The notes under the pieces were generated by a model. It searched no databases. It saw only the letters and a program-made list of their open reading frames with translations, and was not told the DNA's origin. A DNA stretch of 64,000 nucleotides from Bacteroidales bacterium. Its GTDB lineage: Bacteria; Bacteroidota; Bacteroidia; Bacteroidales; WCHB1-69. Below are positions 17,989-27,770 of this stretch, piece after piece. The position numbers were made by a program, and so were the translations under genes. Each line of letters starts with the position of its first letter. Position 1 is the stretch's first letter. Where the stretch lies: positions 42,553 to 106,552 of the forward strand of contig JAEEKX010000039.1 of the NCBI GenBank assembly GCA_016288655.1. The letters run 5' to 3'.

Positions 17989-20607
17989 ATGGCCAAGCAA
18001 GCGGAAACTCCCCTGATGAAGCAGTACAACCAGTTCAAGTCGCAGTACCCGGACGCCATCCTGCTGTTTCGGGTGGGCGATTTTTACGAAACCTTCGGGG
18101 AGGATGCCGTGAAAGCCTCGCAAATTTTGGGCATTGTACTCACCAAACGTTCCAACGGCGCGGCGGCCGACATGGATCTGGCCGGTTTTCCGCACCATGC
18201 CATCGACACCTATCTGCCCAAACTGGTGCGGGCGGGCCTGCGCGTCGCCATCTGCGACCAACTCGAGGACCCGAAACTGACCAAAACGCTCGTCAAACGC
18301 GGCATCACCGAATTGGTCACCCCGGGTATTGCCACCAACGACAAGATCTTGGAACAGAAGGAGAACAACTTCCTTGCCGCCATTCATTTCAACGAGAAAA
18401 ACAGTGGCATCGCCTTCATTGACGCCTCCACCGGTGAATTTTACATAGCCGAAGGAAACCTCGAATACATCGACAAACTGCTCCAGAACTTCAAACCCGC
18501 CGAAATGGTCATCCAGAAAGGGAAAACCGTCGATTTCCGCGAGCATTTCGGTGAAAAGATACTTCTCACCAGCTTCGATGACTGGGTCTTCACATCCGAC
18601 TACGCCTTGCCCCTGCTGACCAAGCATTTCCAGACCAACTCTCTGAAAGGATTTGGCATAGACAACCTCACTAATGGCATCATCGCAGCCGGCGCCGCAC
18701 TCCATTACCTGAGCGAAACGCAGAACCATAAAATCCAACATATCAACAAGATAAATCGGATTGAAGAGGAATTGTACGTCTGGCTCGACCGTTTCACCAT
18801 CCGCAACCTGGAACTCATCCACTCCTCCAACGAGAATGCCGTGACGCTGCTCCAGATCCTCGACCAGACACTGACTCCCATGGGTGGGAGACTGCTCAAG
18901 AAGTGGATTTTGATGCCCCTGAAGGAGAAGACGTTGATTGACGAACGGCTTTCAGCGGTTTCATATCTCATTGATAATGATGAGTTCAAGCAGGATGTCG
19001 AAGCCGACATCCGCAACATTGGAGATTTGGAGCGCCTCGGTTCCAAAATCGCCACCGGAAAGATCAACCCGCGGGAGATGCTGCAACTCGCCCGCGCCCT
19101 CCGCGCCATTGAAAAAATTCAGCAACTCTGCCAAAAACAGGATCTTCCCGCCTTCCAGAAAACCGCCGAACAACTCAACCCCTGCCTGTCGATCTGCCAG
19201 CGTATCGAACACGAAATCAGTGAGGATGCCCCCGTGCAACTCAACAAGGGAAGGGTTTTCAACCGCGGCGTGAACGAAGAACTCGACGAACTCAATGCCC
19301 TCGCCACCAACAGCAAGAACATCTTAGCCGACATCCAACGTCGGGAGGCCGCCAACACAGGCATCTCCTCGTTGAAGATCGGTTTCAACAACGTTTTCGG
19401 CTACTACATCGAGGTCAGCAACGCGCACAAGAACAAAGTGCCCGCCGATTGGATCCGCAAACAGACCCTCACCAACGGCGAACGTTATATCACTGAAGAA
19501 CTTAAAGAATTGGAAAGCAAGATTTTAGGAGCGGAAGACAAAATCCTCTCCATCGAATCGCGGCTCTACAACGAACTCGTGTTGGCCCTCATGGACTACA
19601 TTCCGATGATCCAACTCGACGCCCGGTTGGTGGCCCGCATCGACGTGCTCTCTTGCTTCGCAAGCATCGCTGTTTCAAATCATTACACCAAACCCATCAT
19701 CGACGAAGGGACGGCCATCTCCATCCAGTCGGGGCGGCACCCCGTGATTGAGACTCAACTGCCGCCGGGCGAACCCTACATCGCCAACGACATTTACCTT
19801 GACAATGAACAGCAGCAGATCATCATCATCACCGGTCCCAACATGTCGGGTAAGTCCGCGTTGCTACGGCAAACGGCACTGATCGTGCTCATGGCGCAGA
19901 TCGGCTGTTTCGTGCCGGCCAAGCACGCCAACATCGGCATCATCGACAAGATCTTCACCCGCGTCGGGGCCTCGGACAACATCTCCACCGGCGAATCCAC
20001 CTTCATGGTCGAGATGAACGAGACCGCCAGCATCCTGAACAACATCTCCGATCGCAGTCTGGTATTATTGGATGAAATCGGCAGAGGAACAAGCACTTAC
20101 GACGGTGTTTCCATCGCGTGGTCCATTGCGGAATACCTGCATGAACATCCGCGGCACCGCGCCAAAGTGCTCTTCGCCACCCATTACCACGAACTCAACG
20201 ACATGGCTTCAATGTTCCCGCGCATCAAGAACTTCCACGTCTCCGTGAAAGAAATCAACAACAAGATCCTGTTTTTGAGGAAGTTGGAACCCGGAGGAAG
20301 CGAGCACAGTTTCGGTATTCACGTGGCCCGAATGGCCGGTATGCCTTCCAGCGTGTTGCGCCGAGCCGAAGAAGTGCTCAAACAACTTGAAAGTCACCAC
20401 GATAACAAAGTGGAGAAACATATCGAAAAGAGGGCCGACCCGGGTTATCAACTCAGTTTCATCGCCCTCGACGACCCGCTTCTCTTGGATATCAAAGACC
20501 AGATTGTCGATTTGGACATCAACTCGCTCACGCCCGTGGAGGCGTTGATGAAACTCAACGACATCAAGAGCATGTTGACCAAGGACAAAAAAGGGAAAAA
20601 GAACTAA
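17989..20607 (+). CDS. mutS: DNA mismatch repair protein MutS
   Basis: Recognises mismatches and small loops and starts repair with MutL. The ATG at 17989, just after a good promoter, gives an 872-residue protein of normal length; the upstream extension in the track is noise. The mismatch-reading Phe-x-Glu is present in [11 protein letters not shown] near residue 35. The C-terminal ATPase shows Walker [14 protein letters not shown], the [14 protein letters not shown] signature and Walker [17 protein letters not shown], followed by ATHYHEL. It is one of the few rightward genes in the left half of the window, and its stop overlaps the convergent MbnP-like gene by four bases. Confidence 0.98.
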   Translation: MAKQAETPLMKQYNQFKSQYPDAILLFRVGDFYETFGEDAVKASQILGIVLTKRSNGAAADMDLAGFPHHAIDTYLPKLVRAGLRVAICDQLEDPKLTKTLVKRGITELVTPGIATNDKILEQKENNFLAAIHFNEKNSGIAFIDASTGEFYIAEGNLEYIDKLLQNFKPAEMVIQKGKTVDFREHFGEKILLTSFDDWVFTSDYALPLLTKHFQTNSLKGFGIDNLTNGIIAAGAALHYLSETQNHKIQHINKINRIEEELYVWLDRFTIRNLELIHSSNENAVTLLQILDQTLTPMGGRLLKKWILMPLKEKTLIDERLSAVSYLIDNDEFKQDVEADIRNIGDLERLGSKIATGKINPREMLQLARALRAIEKIQQLCQKQDLPAFQKTAEQLNPCLSICQRIEHEISEDAPVQLNKGRVFNRGVNEELDELNALATNSKNILADIQRREAANTGISSLKIGFNNVFGYYIEVSNAHKNKVPADWIRKQTLTNGERYITEELKELESKILGAEDKILSIESRLYNELVLALMDYIPMIQLDARLVARIDVLSCFASIAVSNHYTKPIIDEGTAISIQSGRHPVIETQLPPGEPYIANDIYLDNEQQQIIIITGPNMSGKSALLRQTALIVLMAQIGCFVPAKHANIGIIDKIFTRVGASDNISTGESTFMVEMNETASILNNISDRSLVLLDEIGRGTSTYDGVSIAWSIAEYLHEHPRHRAKVLFATHYHELNDMASMFPRIKNFHVSVKEINNKILFLRKLEPGGSEHSFGIHVARMAGMPSSVLRRAEEVLKQLESHHDNKVEKHIEKRADPGYQLSFIALDDPLLLDIKDQIVDLDINSLTPVEALMKLNDIKSMLTKDKKGKKN

Positions 20608-21380
20608 GGAAACATGCGGGTGGAAAAGACCGTCGCCCCATTTTCTCGAAGGAGTTCCTGTGCTTCTTGATTTTGCATGATACTTCCTCCAAATTCTTCA
20701 AAATCAAATCGATGTGGATGCTGGAACCATTCATTTACATCCATCACTATGCCAATATTTTGCACAGTTTCTTCCTCTACATAACAATCTGAAAGAGGGA
20801 GTGTCACTCGGAAATAATTCTGCACAAACTCAACGATTTCGCCGTTTTCCCATCGCTGTCCGATGCCGGTATGGAGATTGAAAGGTTTTAGGGAATCGTT
20901 GGTACTCAACCACTTGCCATTGATCTGCATGTAATGATAACCGCCCCCGAGGGCATCCGGCCAAGCCATGTTGTTCTCCGGCGGATTGACAAAATACCCG
21001 GTCAAATTTTGGTCAGGTAATAGGCCGAAAACGAAGGAGACGCTGTCGTATTTCCCCTCCCCCACTTTCGACAACAACCAATCTTGTGTTTCTGCCAAAT
21101 TGTTATCAACATAGTGAATTCCAGCGTTTTCTGGAACTTTATATCGACTACCACTATGCGAAATCAAGGTAAAGTCAGACACGAAAAAGCGCACTTCATC
21201 CATCTGGTAATGGTTGCCCGCTGCATTTTGGTAGGTCAGTGCGTGATACGTCACCTCTTGTCCATCCACCTGTATGTCAAAATGGATTCTCACATCGCCG
21301 ACATGCTCTTTTTTATGCCTGCAACCCCACAATGAAAATGCCAATAACAAGCAGAGCAATAGCCCTTTTCGACTCACCAT
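20604..21380 (-). CDS. MbnP-like lipoprotein
   Basis: A 258-residue lipoprotein: signal peptide [20 protein letters not shown] with the lipid-modified Cys at about residue 20. The mature part opens with [14 protein letters not shown], then [21 protein letters not shown], which matches the MbnP family found beside methanobactin and copper loci and in many Bacteroidota. MbnP proteins are periplasmic or surface copper-related proteins whose partner is usually the dihaem enzyme MbnH; none is adjacent here. The assignment is by recalled motif, so the copper role is an inference. It overlaps the DUF4468 gene by seven bases and is probably the last gene of the long bamD-led run. Confidence 0.7.
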   Translation of the reverse strand: MVSRKGLLLCLLLAFSLWGCRHKKEHVGDVRIHFDIQVDGQEVTYHALTYQNAAGNHYQMDEVRFFVSDFTLISHSGSRYKVPENAGIHYVDNNLAETQDWLLSKVGEGKYDSVSFVFGLLPDQNLTGYFVNPPENNMAWPDALGGGYHYMQINGKWLSTNDSLKPFNLHTGIGQRWENGEIVEFVQNYFRVTLPLSDCYVEEETVQNIGIVMDVNEWFQHPHRFDFEEFGGSIMQNQEAQELLRENGATVFSTRMFP

Positions 21381-21925
21381 TCGTCCTCTTTTTCAACCGC
21401 GGGCTGCATGCCATCCACCAAGGAAGAGATCAGAGCTTGAATCTGCTCATCCACCTCTTGCAAGTTGATATAACATTCGGGGTCCCACTTTGGATTTTCG
21501 GTGTCGAGCCACTTCTCGATAGGGCTGGCCGCAGTCGCCTTTTCGTTGAAATCGGTGATGGTATAACGGTAGCGACCCTCCCGGCACTGGATAGTAAAGT
21601 TGTAATAGACAACGTTTTTGGTTATCTTGCTACCATCTTTCAAATGGGAGTAGATGCGAACGGAACCCCGCATAGTGAGCACAAAATTTTTGGTGTCCTG
21701 CGAACGAATCACCTCGGTAGGATTGTGGTAGAAAGACTTGGCCCACTTGACGGCACGATCGTACAACTCTTTCTGAGTGCCGTTTTCTTGTATAACTTCT
21801 TGATAAGTAATTAGTTGCGTATCGTCATCGATAGGCATGTCCGGTGCTTCCGGGGTTGTTTTTTTCTGCGCGTAGCCCATCACGGCAACGGCAAGCAACA
21901 AGAGGAAAAGGATTGAACGTTTCAT
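21374..21925 (-). CDS. DUF4468 domain protein, exported
   Basis: A 183-residue secreted protein with signal peptide MKRSILFLLLLAVAVMGYAQ. The body matches the DUF4468 pattern (a TBP-like fold): AVKWAKSFYHNPTEVIRSQD followed by a strand-rich stretch and FTIQCREGRYRYTITDF. Members are usually periplasmic proteins of unknown role in Bacteroidota. It lies 65 bases after the barrel protein gene and overlaps the MbnP-like gene. Confidence 0.8.
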   Translation of the reverse strand: MKRSILFLLLLAVAVMGYAQKKTTPEAPDMPIDDDTQLITYQEVIQENGTQKELYDRAVKWAKSFYHNPTEVIRSQDTKNFVLTMRGSVRIYSHLKDGSKITKNVVYYNFTIQCREGRYRYTITDFNEKATAASPIEKWLDTENPKWDPECYINLQEVDEQIQALISSLVDGMQPAVEKEDEW

Positions 21926-21990
21926 AATATCAAGGTTTTACGGTTAATCTTCGGGTTATAAAAGATAAGACAAAAAATCGTGCAAAAAGT

Positions 21991-22632
21991 TTACCAATAG
22001 TGAACGGCGATCTTGACGCCCACGAAATGGTAGAAGTGGTTTTTGATGCGGTTGGTGGTAACAGAAGAATAGTCGAAGTCTGTATTGTGCTCATCCTCAT
22101 AGTATTGGAGCGATGAGTATTGCATTTTGTAGTCGGCGGCAAAGGAGAGATATACTTGGTCACGGACCTGAACTTTCACGCCGATGCCGGAGTTGATGTA
22201 CCAGCCAGGCTTGGCACCATAGATGACGTGCGTCATCTTCTCGGGTTTGGAACTGACATACCACTTGAAAGAGTAGCCACCGTTGAGGTACCACATCGGG
22301 GTGACGTTGGTTTTCATGAAATCAACAGCCATGTGGAGTCCCACAGGGATGAAAGCCGTTCTTTTCCAGATATTCAATCCTAAATCAACACCCAAATCAA
22401 AATGTGGATTGAACTGATATGCAATTACTTGGTCAACGCCGAAGGAGAAAAGTTTGTTCTTCAGGTGGCGTCCGGCGAAGTTGATCTCCCCTACCCCGGT
22501 ATTGACTGAAATGCCTGTTTGATAGAGGAAATGCGAACGGTAGTGCTTGGTGTTCTGCATAGATTGCGCCTGCAAGGAACCCATTGCAGTGAACCAAAAA
22601 AGAAGACCCAAGATAAAAATTCGATTTTTCAT
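21991..22632 (-). CDS. small outer-membrane beta-barrel protein
   Basis: A 213-residue protein with signal peptide MKNRIFILGLLFWFTAMGSL and about eight to ten predicted amphipathic strands, ending FYHFVGVKIAVHYW with aromatic and hydrophobic C-terminal residues typical of barrels. No specific family is recognised; it resembles the general outer-membrane protein beta-barrel class. It begins three bases after the recN stop in the same direction, so it is probably transcribed with recN. Confidence 0.75.
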   Translation of the reverse strand: MKNRIFILGLLFWFTAMGSLQAQSMQNTKHYRSHFLYQTGISVNTGVGEINFAGRHLKNKLFSFGVDQVIAYQFNPHFDLGVDLGLNIWKRTAFIPVGLHMAVDFMKTNVTPMWYLNGGYSFKWYVSSKPEKMTHVIYGAKPGWYINSGIGVKVQVRDQVYLSFAADYKMQYSSLQYYEDEHNTDFDYSSVTTNRIKNHFYHFVGVKIAVHYW

Positions 22633-22635
22633 AAC

Positions 22636-24291
22636 TTAATGATCTATAAGTTCTTGTGCTGCCATTAAGGTTGCGTTGCCCCATTTCTCGCCGCTCATCA
22701 TCTTGGCGATTTCGACCGTGCGCTCCTGGTTGGACAGCAATTTGACTTGCGTATGTACTTGATTGTCGGCTGTTTCTTTGAAAACCTGATAGTGCGAGGT
22801 GCCAGCAGCTGCGATTTGTGGAAGGTGTGTAATGACGATAAGTTGGTGTTTATCAGACATTTGTCGCATAAGAGAAGCGACTTTGCCTGCCATTTCCCCA
22901 GAGATTCCGACGTCAATTTCATCAAAAACAACCGTCGGGAGGACGGATCGGTCGGAAAGAGACGCTTTCAGAGCCAACATCAAGCGAGAAATTTCGCCGC
23001 CGGAAGCCACTTTTTCAAGCGGGGCTGGGGCGACGCCCGGGTTGGCGGAAAAGAGAAAACGGAGAGAGTCTATGCCAAAAACATTCATCTCCTCATGCGT
23101 CTGAATATCAATAACAAACTGAGCATCAGGCATTCCCAGTTGTGTAATGTTGGAAAGAATCAACTTTTGCAGGGCAGGTATGGCCTTCTGGCGATGCTGA
23201 TGCAGTTTTTGTGCCAACTGCTGTGCTTCTTTTTTAAGTTGCTGACATCCCTTATCTAACGCAGACATTTTCTCCTCTCCGACGGTCAGTGAATCCAACT
23301 CCTCCCCTATGGCGTTTTTCTTTTCCAAAAGTTGTTCAAACGTCGTTACATGATGCTTTTGCTCAAGATTGTAGATCAGGTCCAAGCGTTCCCGCATACG
23401 TTCCAATTCCTCCGGCTCGAAATCCACCCGATCATACAGGGAGGAGACCTCAGAAGAGATGTCCTTCAGGTCGATGAAACTGGATTCCAAACGGTTGTGA
23501 AGTTCTTGTATATCAGAACGATAAGAAGAAATTGCAGCACTGAGCGACTGGGCATTGCGGAGGGAGTCAAGCGCAGAGTTTTCCGACTCGGAAATCAGTT
23601 GTTGGATTTGGAAGAGATTGGCTTTGATGGTTTCCGTATGTGTCAGAAAGTCAACCTGTTGTTCCAAATCTTCCTGTTCGTTTTCCTGCAAATTAGCACT
23701 TTCCAGTTCCTGATAGACGAATTGGAGAAAATCCTGTCGTTCCAGGCGGGTACGTTGGGCTTCTCGAAGTTCTTCAAGGTCCCTTTCTGTTTTCCGAAGT
23801 TTATTTATGACATTCTGATATTCTGCAACTTGCAGTTTTATACCTGCAAAAGTATCCACGACATCTGTCCGAAATTTGGCATCTTGAAAGAGAAGATTTT
23901 GATGTTGGGAGTGGATATTGAGCAGACGGGAGGAGAACTCTTTCTGTAAAGGAAGGGTAACGGGAGTATCGTTAATGAAAGCGCGACTTTTTCCGGCAGG
24001 CGTGATTTCCCGTCGGATGACCGTAGTATTCTGATAGTCAAGATTATTCGCCTCAAAAAAGGGAAGAAGATCCAAAGTGGAAATATCAAAAGAGGCCTCA
24101 ACTATGCACTTTTTTGACTTATCGAAAAGAATGTTGGTGTCTGCACGATTGCCCAAGACCAAAGAGAGTGCACCCATAATGATGGATTTGCCCGCGCCAG
24201 TTTCGCCCGTAATCACCGTCATACCCTTGTCGAAATGGACCTGAAGGGAAGCGATGAGCGCATAGTTTTGAATGCACAACGAACTGAGCAT
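22636..24291 (-). CDS. recN: DNA repair protein RecN
   Basis: SMC-like ATPase acting early in double-strand break repair. The 551-residue protein starts with MLSSLCIQNYALIASLQVHF and Walker A GETGAGKSIIMGAL; long coiled coils occupy roughly residues 150-370; the C-terminal half holds the ABC signature-like SGGEISRLMLALK and Walker B VVFDEIDVGISGEMA. It lies four bases after porD, in the coaBC-porD-recN order common in Bacteroidota. Confidence 0.97.
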   Translation of the reverse strand: MLSSLCIQNYALIASLQVHFDKGMTVITGETGAGKSIIMGALSLVLGNRADTNILFDKSKKCIVEASFDISTLDLLPFFEANNLDYQNTTVIRREITPAGKSRAFINDTPVTLPLQKEFSSRLLNIHSQHQNLLFQDAKFRTDVVDTFAGIKLQVAEYQNVINKLRKTERDLEELREAQRTRLERQDFLQFVYQELESANLQENEQEDLEQQVDFLTHTETIKANLFQIQQLISESENSALDSLRNAQSLSAAISSYRSDIQELHNRLESSFIDLKDISSEVSSLYDRVDFEPEELERMRERLDLIYNLEQKHHVTTFEQLLEKKNAIGEELDSLTVGEEKMSALDKGCQQLKKEAQQLAQKLHQHRQKAIPALQKLILSNITQLGMPDAQFVIDIQTHEEMNVFGIDSLRFLFSANPGVAPAPLEKVASGGEISRLMLALKASLSDRSVLPTVVFDEIDVGISGEMAGKVASLMRQMSDKHQLIVITHLPQIAAAGTSHYQVFKETADNQVHTQVKLLSNQERTVEIAKMMSGEKWGNATLMAAQELIDH

Positions 24292-24294
24292 GAA

Positions 24295-25194
24295 TTAATT
24301 GGCTTGGTTGATGGCGTTATATTTGGCTGAATTGGCTGGATCGATTTGTTTCATCAGTCGGACGACTTCCGTCTTTTCCACAGGTGTGGCCTCCTTAAAG
24401 ATGTTGACAATCTCGTCGGACTTGGCCTGCACCAAGATTTGTACAATGAAAATGTTTGATTTCTGGGAATTTACCTTCTGCAAATCGCGAATGGCATCCA
24501 AAATGGATGCGCGGCCGACATCAACGGATTCCGACATCATGTCCAGTCCCAAACGGTGGTATTTGTACAAGAAGTCGTGGATCTTGCTGTAGGCCGGATT
24601 AGTGAGGTTCTCAATAATCCAGTAGCGGTTGCGCTGTCCCGTTTCATACGACTTCCAGCCAGGTTCTGAAGCATTTTGGCAGGCATTAACGACGCCCTGT
24701 GCCAAATTATAGTAGGGTGAGCCCCCGTTCAAGGAAAAAGTGTCGAAGTCGAGAGCCATGAAAAGATTGAGGTAAAATGCTATCAATGAGGTTAATTGAG
24801 ACAAATTGCTGTTCTCTGTATATTCCAGTGGAGCCCCCTCTTCGTAAGTAAATTTGACACTCTTGTCTTGAAAGTTCAGCACGGGCGATTTGTAATTCGT
24901 GTTATAGATAGGGCGTTGCAGTTGGATGGTCATAGTGGCGGTGTAGGTATCACCCATGGCTTCAGAGATATTGAACATGATGGCACATTCGATACGCTCG
25001 TTGGTTTTCAGGGTGTATTGGCACCATTTGCGGTCGTTCACAAATTTATACAATTCTTGTTGTAATGTATTGAATTTATTTCTGTTAGAACCGGCAATCT
25101 GAGCAGCGTTGATGGAGAGCTGGCACTGGAAATCCTGTGCAAAAAGCGCGGTTGACAATGCAAAAAGCAGGAAGAATATTCCAATTTTTTTCAT
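24295..25194 (-). CDS. porD: PorD/DUF4835 family T9SS-associated protein
   Basis: A 299-residue exported protein with signal peptide MKKIGIFFLLFALSTALFAQ. The mature start FQCQLSINAAQIAGSNRNKF and the segment DFDTFSLNGGSPYYNLAQ are typical of DUF4835, the family annotated as PorD, a protein needed for T9SS function in Porphyromonas. It is predicted to be periplasmic or outer-membrane associated. Its position between coaBC and recN is the widespread arrangement for this family and supports the call. Its mechanistic role is not well defined. Confidence 0.85.
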   Translation of the reverse strand: MKKIGIFFLLFALSTALFAQDFQCQLSINAAQIAGSNRNKFNTLQQELYKFVNDRKWCQYTLKTNERIECAIMFNISEAMGDTYTATMTIQLQRPIYNTNYKSPVLNFQDKSVKFTYEEGAPLEYTENSNLSQLTSLIAFYLNLFMALDFDTFSLNGGSPYYNLAQGVVNACQNASEPGWKSYETGQRNRYWIIENLTNPAYSKIHDFLYKYHRLGLDMMSESVDVGRASILDAIRDLQKVNSQKSNIFIVQILVQAKSDEIVNIFKEATPVEKTEVVRLMKQIDPANSAKYNAINQAN

Positions 25195-25221
25195 AGTGCA
25201 ACTTGTCCTATAGCGTTTTAT

Positions 25222-26433
25222 TTATTTTGTATCACTCATATAATCAACAAGATATGAAACAATATCTTCAGCGACTTCCCTTTTATCTTTGAGGTTTCCG
25301 TTGGTAACATGTCCCTTCTTGTCGATGATGGTCACTTGGTTGGTAGGGGTTTTGAAGCCCGCACCACTATGGTTCAATGAATTAAGAACGATGATATCGG
25401 CGTTTTTATTTTGGAGTTTGAGGCGGGCGTTTTCGAGTTCGTTCTCCGTTTCGAGGGCGAAGCCGACCACGCACTGCCGATCGGTTTTACGATGGCCGAG
25501 AGTGGAGAGGATATCAGGGTTCTTTTTTAATGTAAGTGTCAGTGTATCAGATTGTTTCTTAATCTTTTGGGAAGCCACTTCCTGGGGGGTATAGTCGGCG
25601 ACAGCAGCGGACATGATGGCGATATCACACTGGGGGAAATGATCCTCGCAGGCGGCCAGCATCTGCTGTGCGGCCATAACATCAATACGTTGAATATCAG
25701 TGTTTTGCAACTCTAAATGAGTAGGACCTGTCACCAAGACGACTTGGGCACCGTGGCGGGCTAAGGACTCAGCGAGACAGAATCCCATCAGTCCGGAGGA
25801 GTGATTCCCGATGAAACGGACCGGATCGAGGGGCTCGTAGGTCGGGCCGGCGGTGACGAGGGCGCGGCGACCGGAAAGATCCTGCGACAGTGCCAAAATC
25901 CGGAAGAGAGTGTCACAAATTTGCTCCGGTTCGAGCATTCGACCGCTGCCGTTGGTGCCACAGGCAAGATAGCCCTCACCGGTTCCCAACACATGGCAGC
26001 CGCGCGCGGACAGCGTTTGCAAGTTTTCTACGACGGCGGGATGTTGAAGCATCTTATGGTTCATTGCCGGCGCAAGCACGACGGGCTTGTTGAAAGCCAA
26101 AAAGAGAGTGGTCAGCGCATCGTCGGCGATACCGTTGGCGAATTTGCCCACGACATCAGCCGTGGCGGGCGCAACAACAAGCGCATCGCCCCAATCTGCA
26201 AGTGCAACATGTTCTACTTCAACATGTTCCAGAATTTTGAACGGATCGGTATAGACGGCATTGCAGGAGAGGGTCTGCAAAGAGAGCGGCGTGACGAACT
26301 GCAGTGCATTGGGAGTTGCAACCACGCGGACCTCAGCGCCGTTTTTTTGCAATAACCTAATGAGCGACAACGACTTGTATGCCGCAATGCCGCCGGAAAT
26401 GCCGAGTATGATGTGACGCGGTTTGTTAGGCAT
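25222..26433 (-). CDS. coaBC: bifunctional phosphopantothenoylcysteine decarboxylase/synthase
   Basis: Two successive coenzyme A steps: CoaB joins cysteine to phosphopantothenate and CoaC decarboxylates the product. The N-terminal flavoprotein domain shows LGISGGIAAYKSLSLIRLL and the PAMNHKML motif with the catalytic Asn region; the C-terminal CoaB domain shows VTAGPTYEPLDPVRFIGNHS and KIKK. The track starts at ATG 26451; I prefer ATG 26433 (MPNKPRHIILGISGG, 403 residues) because it overlaps the rpoZ stop by only eight bases and fits family starts. Confidence 0.97.
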   Translation of the reverse strand: MPNKPRHIILGISGGIAAYKSLSLIRLLQKNGAEVRVVATPNALQFVTPLSLQTLSCNAVYTDPFKILEHVEVEHVALADWGDALVVAPATADVVGKFANGIADDALTTLFLAFNKPVVLAPAMNHKMLQHPAVVENLQTLSARGCHVLGTGEGYLACGTNGSGRMLEPEQICDTLFRILALSQDLSGRRALVTAGPTYEPLDPVRFIGNHSSGLMGFCLAESLARHGAQVVLVTGPTHLELQNTDIQRIDVMAAQQMLAACEDHFPQCDIAIMSAAVADYTPQEVASQKIKKQSDTLTLTLKKNPDILSTLGHRKTDRQCVVGFALETENELENARLKLQNKNADIIVLNSLNHSGAGFKTPTNQVTIIDKKGHVTNGNLKDKREVAEDIVSYLVDYMSDTK

Positions 26434-26767
26434 CCTCACCCTCTGCTTCATCGTGAAGCTTGTAATAGATCTTGTGGTCTTCGAACTCCTTGATAGCCAT
26501 CAAGGTAGGTTTCGGAAGACGCTCGTACGAGCGGGCCAACTCAATCTGGTCATGATTCTCATAGACCTCATCCAGCGAATCCTGCGCAGGGGCGAATTCC
26601 TGCATCTCTTTTTGCATTTCATCCTTGATTTCCAGGGAGATCTGGTCGGCGCGCTTGGCCATAATGACTACGGATTCGTAGATGTTGTTGGTGTCTTTGT
26701 CGAACTCGCGGATGTTGCGGGTGATTGCCATGGTTTCGGCATTGCTTTTTTTGAAATCAGTCTTCAT
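26426..26767 (-). CDS. rpoZ: RNA polymerase omega subunit, Bacteroidota type
   Basis: A 113-residue omega-like protein that stabilises the beta' subunit. It contains NNIYESVVIMAKRADQISLE, aligned with the conserved omega helix, followed by a phylum-specific tail (KPTLMAIKEFEDHKIYYKLH). The gene overlaps bamD by 11 bases and coaBC by eight, the usual Bacteroidota order bamD-rpoZ-coaBC. Confidence 0.93.
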   Translation of the reverse strand: MKTDFKKSNAETMAITRNIREFDKDTNNIYESVVIMAKRADQISLEIKDEMQKEMQEFAPAQDSLDEVYENHDQIELARSYERLPKPTLMAIKEFEDHKIYYKLHDEAEGEDA

Positions 26768-27749
26768 TCTCTTTTCCTTTTCTTTTTTGATTTTTGGATT
26801 CTTTTTTATCGATTTTGGCTTGGGCGTCGTTGGCCCATTTTTCGGCCTCCCGAAGCAGGGGAGAGTATGGGTGGTTGATCTTCATATTTTGGAAGGCCTC
26901 TATGCAAGCGTTGTAACGTTCCACTTTTTTGCTTTCGACGCTGTGGGAAGCGTATTCGTAGTTGTTCTTCACCAAAATGAGATAGGCATCATCGGCATAC
27001 TGGGAGTAACTGTACTCCTTGAAAAAACTCTCGGCGGAGATTTGCGCGGATTTGTAGTTTTCTGTGTAATAGTACAATTTGAAGATTTCGAATGCTTTTC
27101 TCGCCAACTTTTCACGCATTTTATCGAGCAGCGAGTTGCACTCATCCATGTAACGGCTGTTGGGGTATTTGCGGATAAAAACCTGAATTTCCTCGATGGC
27201 GTAAAGGGTTTCCGTTTGATCGAGACTATATTCGGGAGAGATGTTGGCGATCGCCATAATTGCCTTGTAGTAAGCCTCTTCGGCGCGAGGGTTGGCGGAA
27301 TATTTGTTGGCATACTCCTTGAAATGGAAGGCCGCCATCTCATAGTCGCGATTGTTGTAGTAGCAATCGGCGAACAGGTAGAGGATCGTGTCGGCGCGTG
27401 GCGTTCCCAAGGAGAGGGGATAAAGTTGTTCGAAGATGGTTGCAGCGCTGATAAAGAGTTGACGGTCATAGTATTCCATCGCCTTCTGGTAATTCTCCTC
27501 AAAGGTCTCAAAAGTCACTTTTTTGCTGCTCTTTCTGCCATTTTTGGGATTTGTTTTGCCCTTTTTGCCCGGGGTAGTATCTGGAGGTGCCAGGGGAGTA
27601 TCAGGGCAGGGGAGAAGTTCCTCTGCAACGGGCACGGTGAGGGCATAACGGAAACTTTCGGCGTCGGAAGCCGCGCTCCGAGAGATCGAAAATACCAGTA
27701 ATACACTGATTGCCAGGATGATATAATAATTCAGTTTACACTTTTCCAT
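26757..27749 (-). CDS. bamD: outer-membrane assembly factor BamD
   Basis: Tetratricopeptide protein of the BAM complex that inserts beta-barrels. The 330-residue product has TPR units from about residue 85 on: FEENYQKAMEYYDRQLFISA, then YLFADCYYNNRDYEMAAFHF and IFKLYYYTENYKSAQISAES. The N-terminus has a hydrophobic export segment (YYIILAISVLLVFSISRSA) but no cysteine at its end, whereas BamD is normally a lipoprotein. A 50-residue Pro/Lys-rich linker precedes the TPRs. The -7 box ends only four bases before the ATG, so the message may be leaderless. Gene order with rpoZ and coaBC is standard. Confidence 0.92.
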   Translation of the reverse strand: MEKCKLNYYIILAISVLLVFSISRSAASDAESFRYALTVPVAEELLPCPDTPLAPPDTTPGKKGKTNPKNGRKSSKKVTFETFEENYQKAMEYYDRQLFISAATIFEQLYPLSLGTPRADTILYLFADCYYNNRDYEMAAFHFKEYANKYSANPRAEEAYYKAIMAIANISPEYSLDQTETLYAIEEIQVFIRKYPNSRYMDECNSLLDKMREKLARKAFEIFKLYYYTENYKSAQISAESFFKEYSYSQYADDAYLILVKNNYEYASHSVESKKVERYNACIEAFQNMKINHPYSPLLREAEKWANDAQAKIDKKESKNQKRKGKENED

Positions 27750-27753
27750 CTTG

Positions 27754-27761
27754 CAAAGATA
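27754..27761 (-). promoter_or_regulatory. bamD promoter -7 box, start-proximal
   Basis: Minus strand TATCTTTG lies four bases from the bamD ATG. With the usual Bacteroidota spacing transcription would begin at or next to the start codon. Confidence 0.55.
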
Positions 27762-27770
27762 AACATTTTT

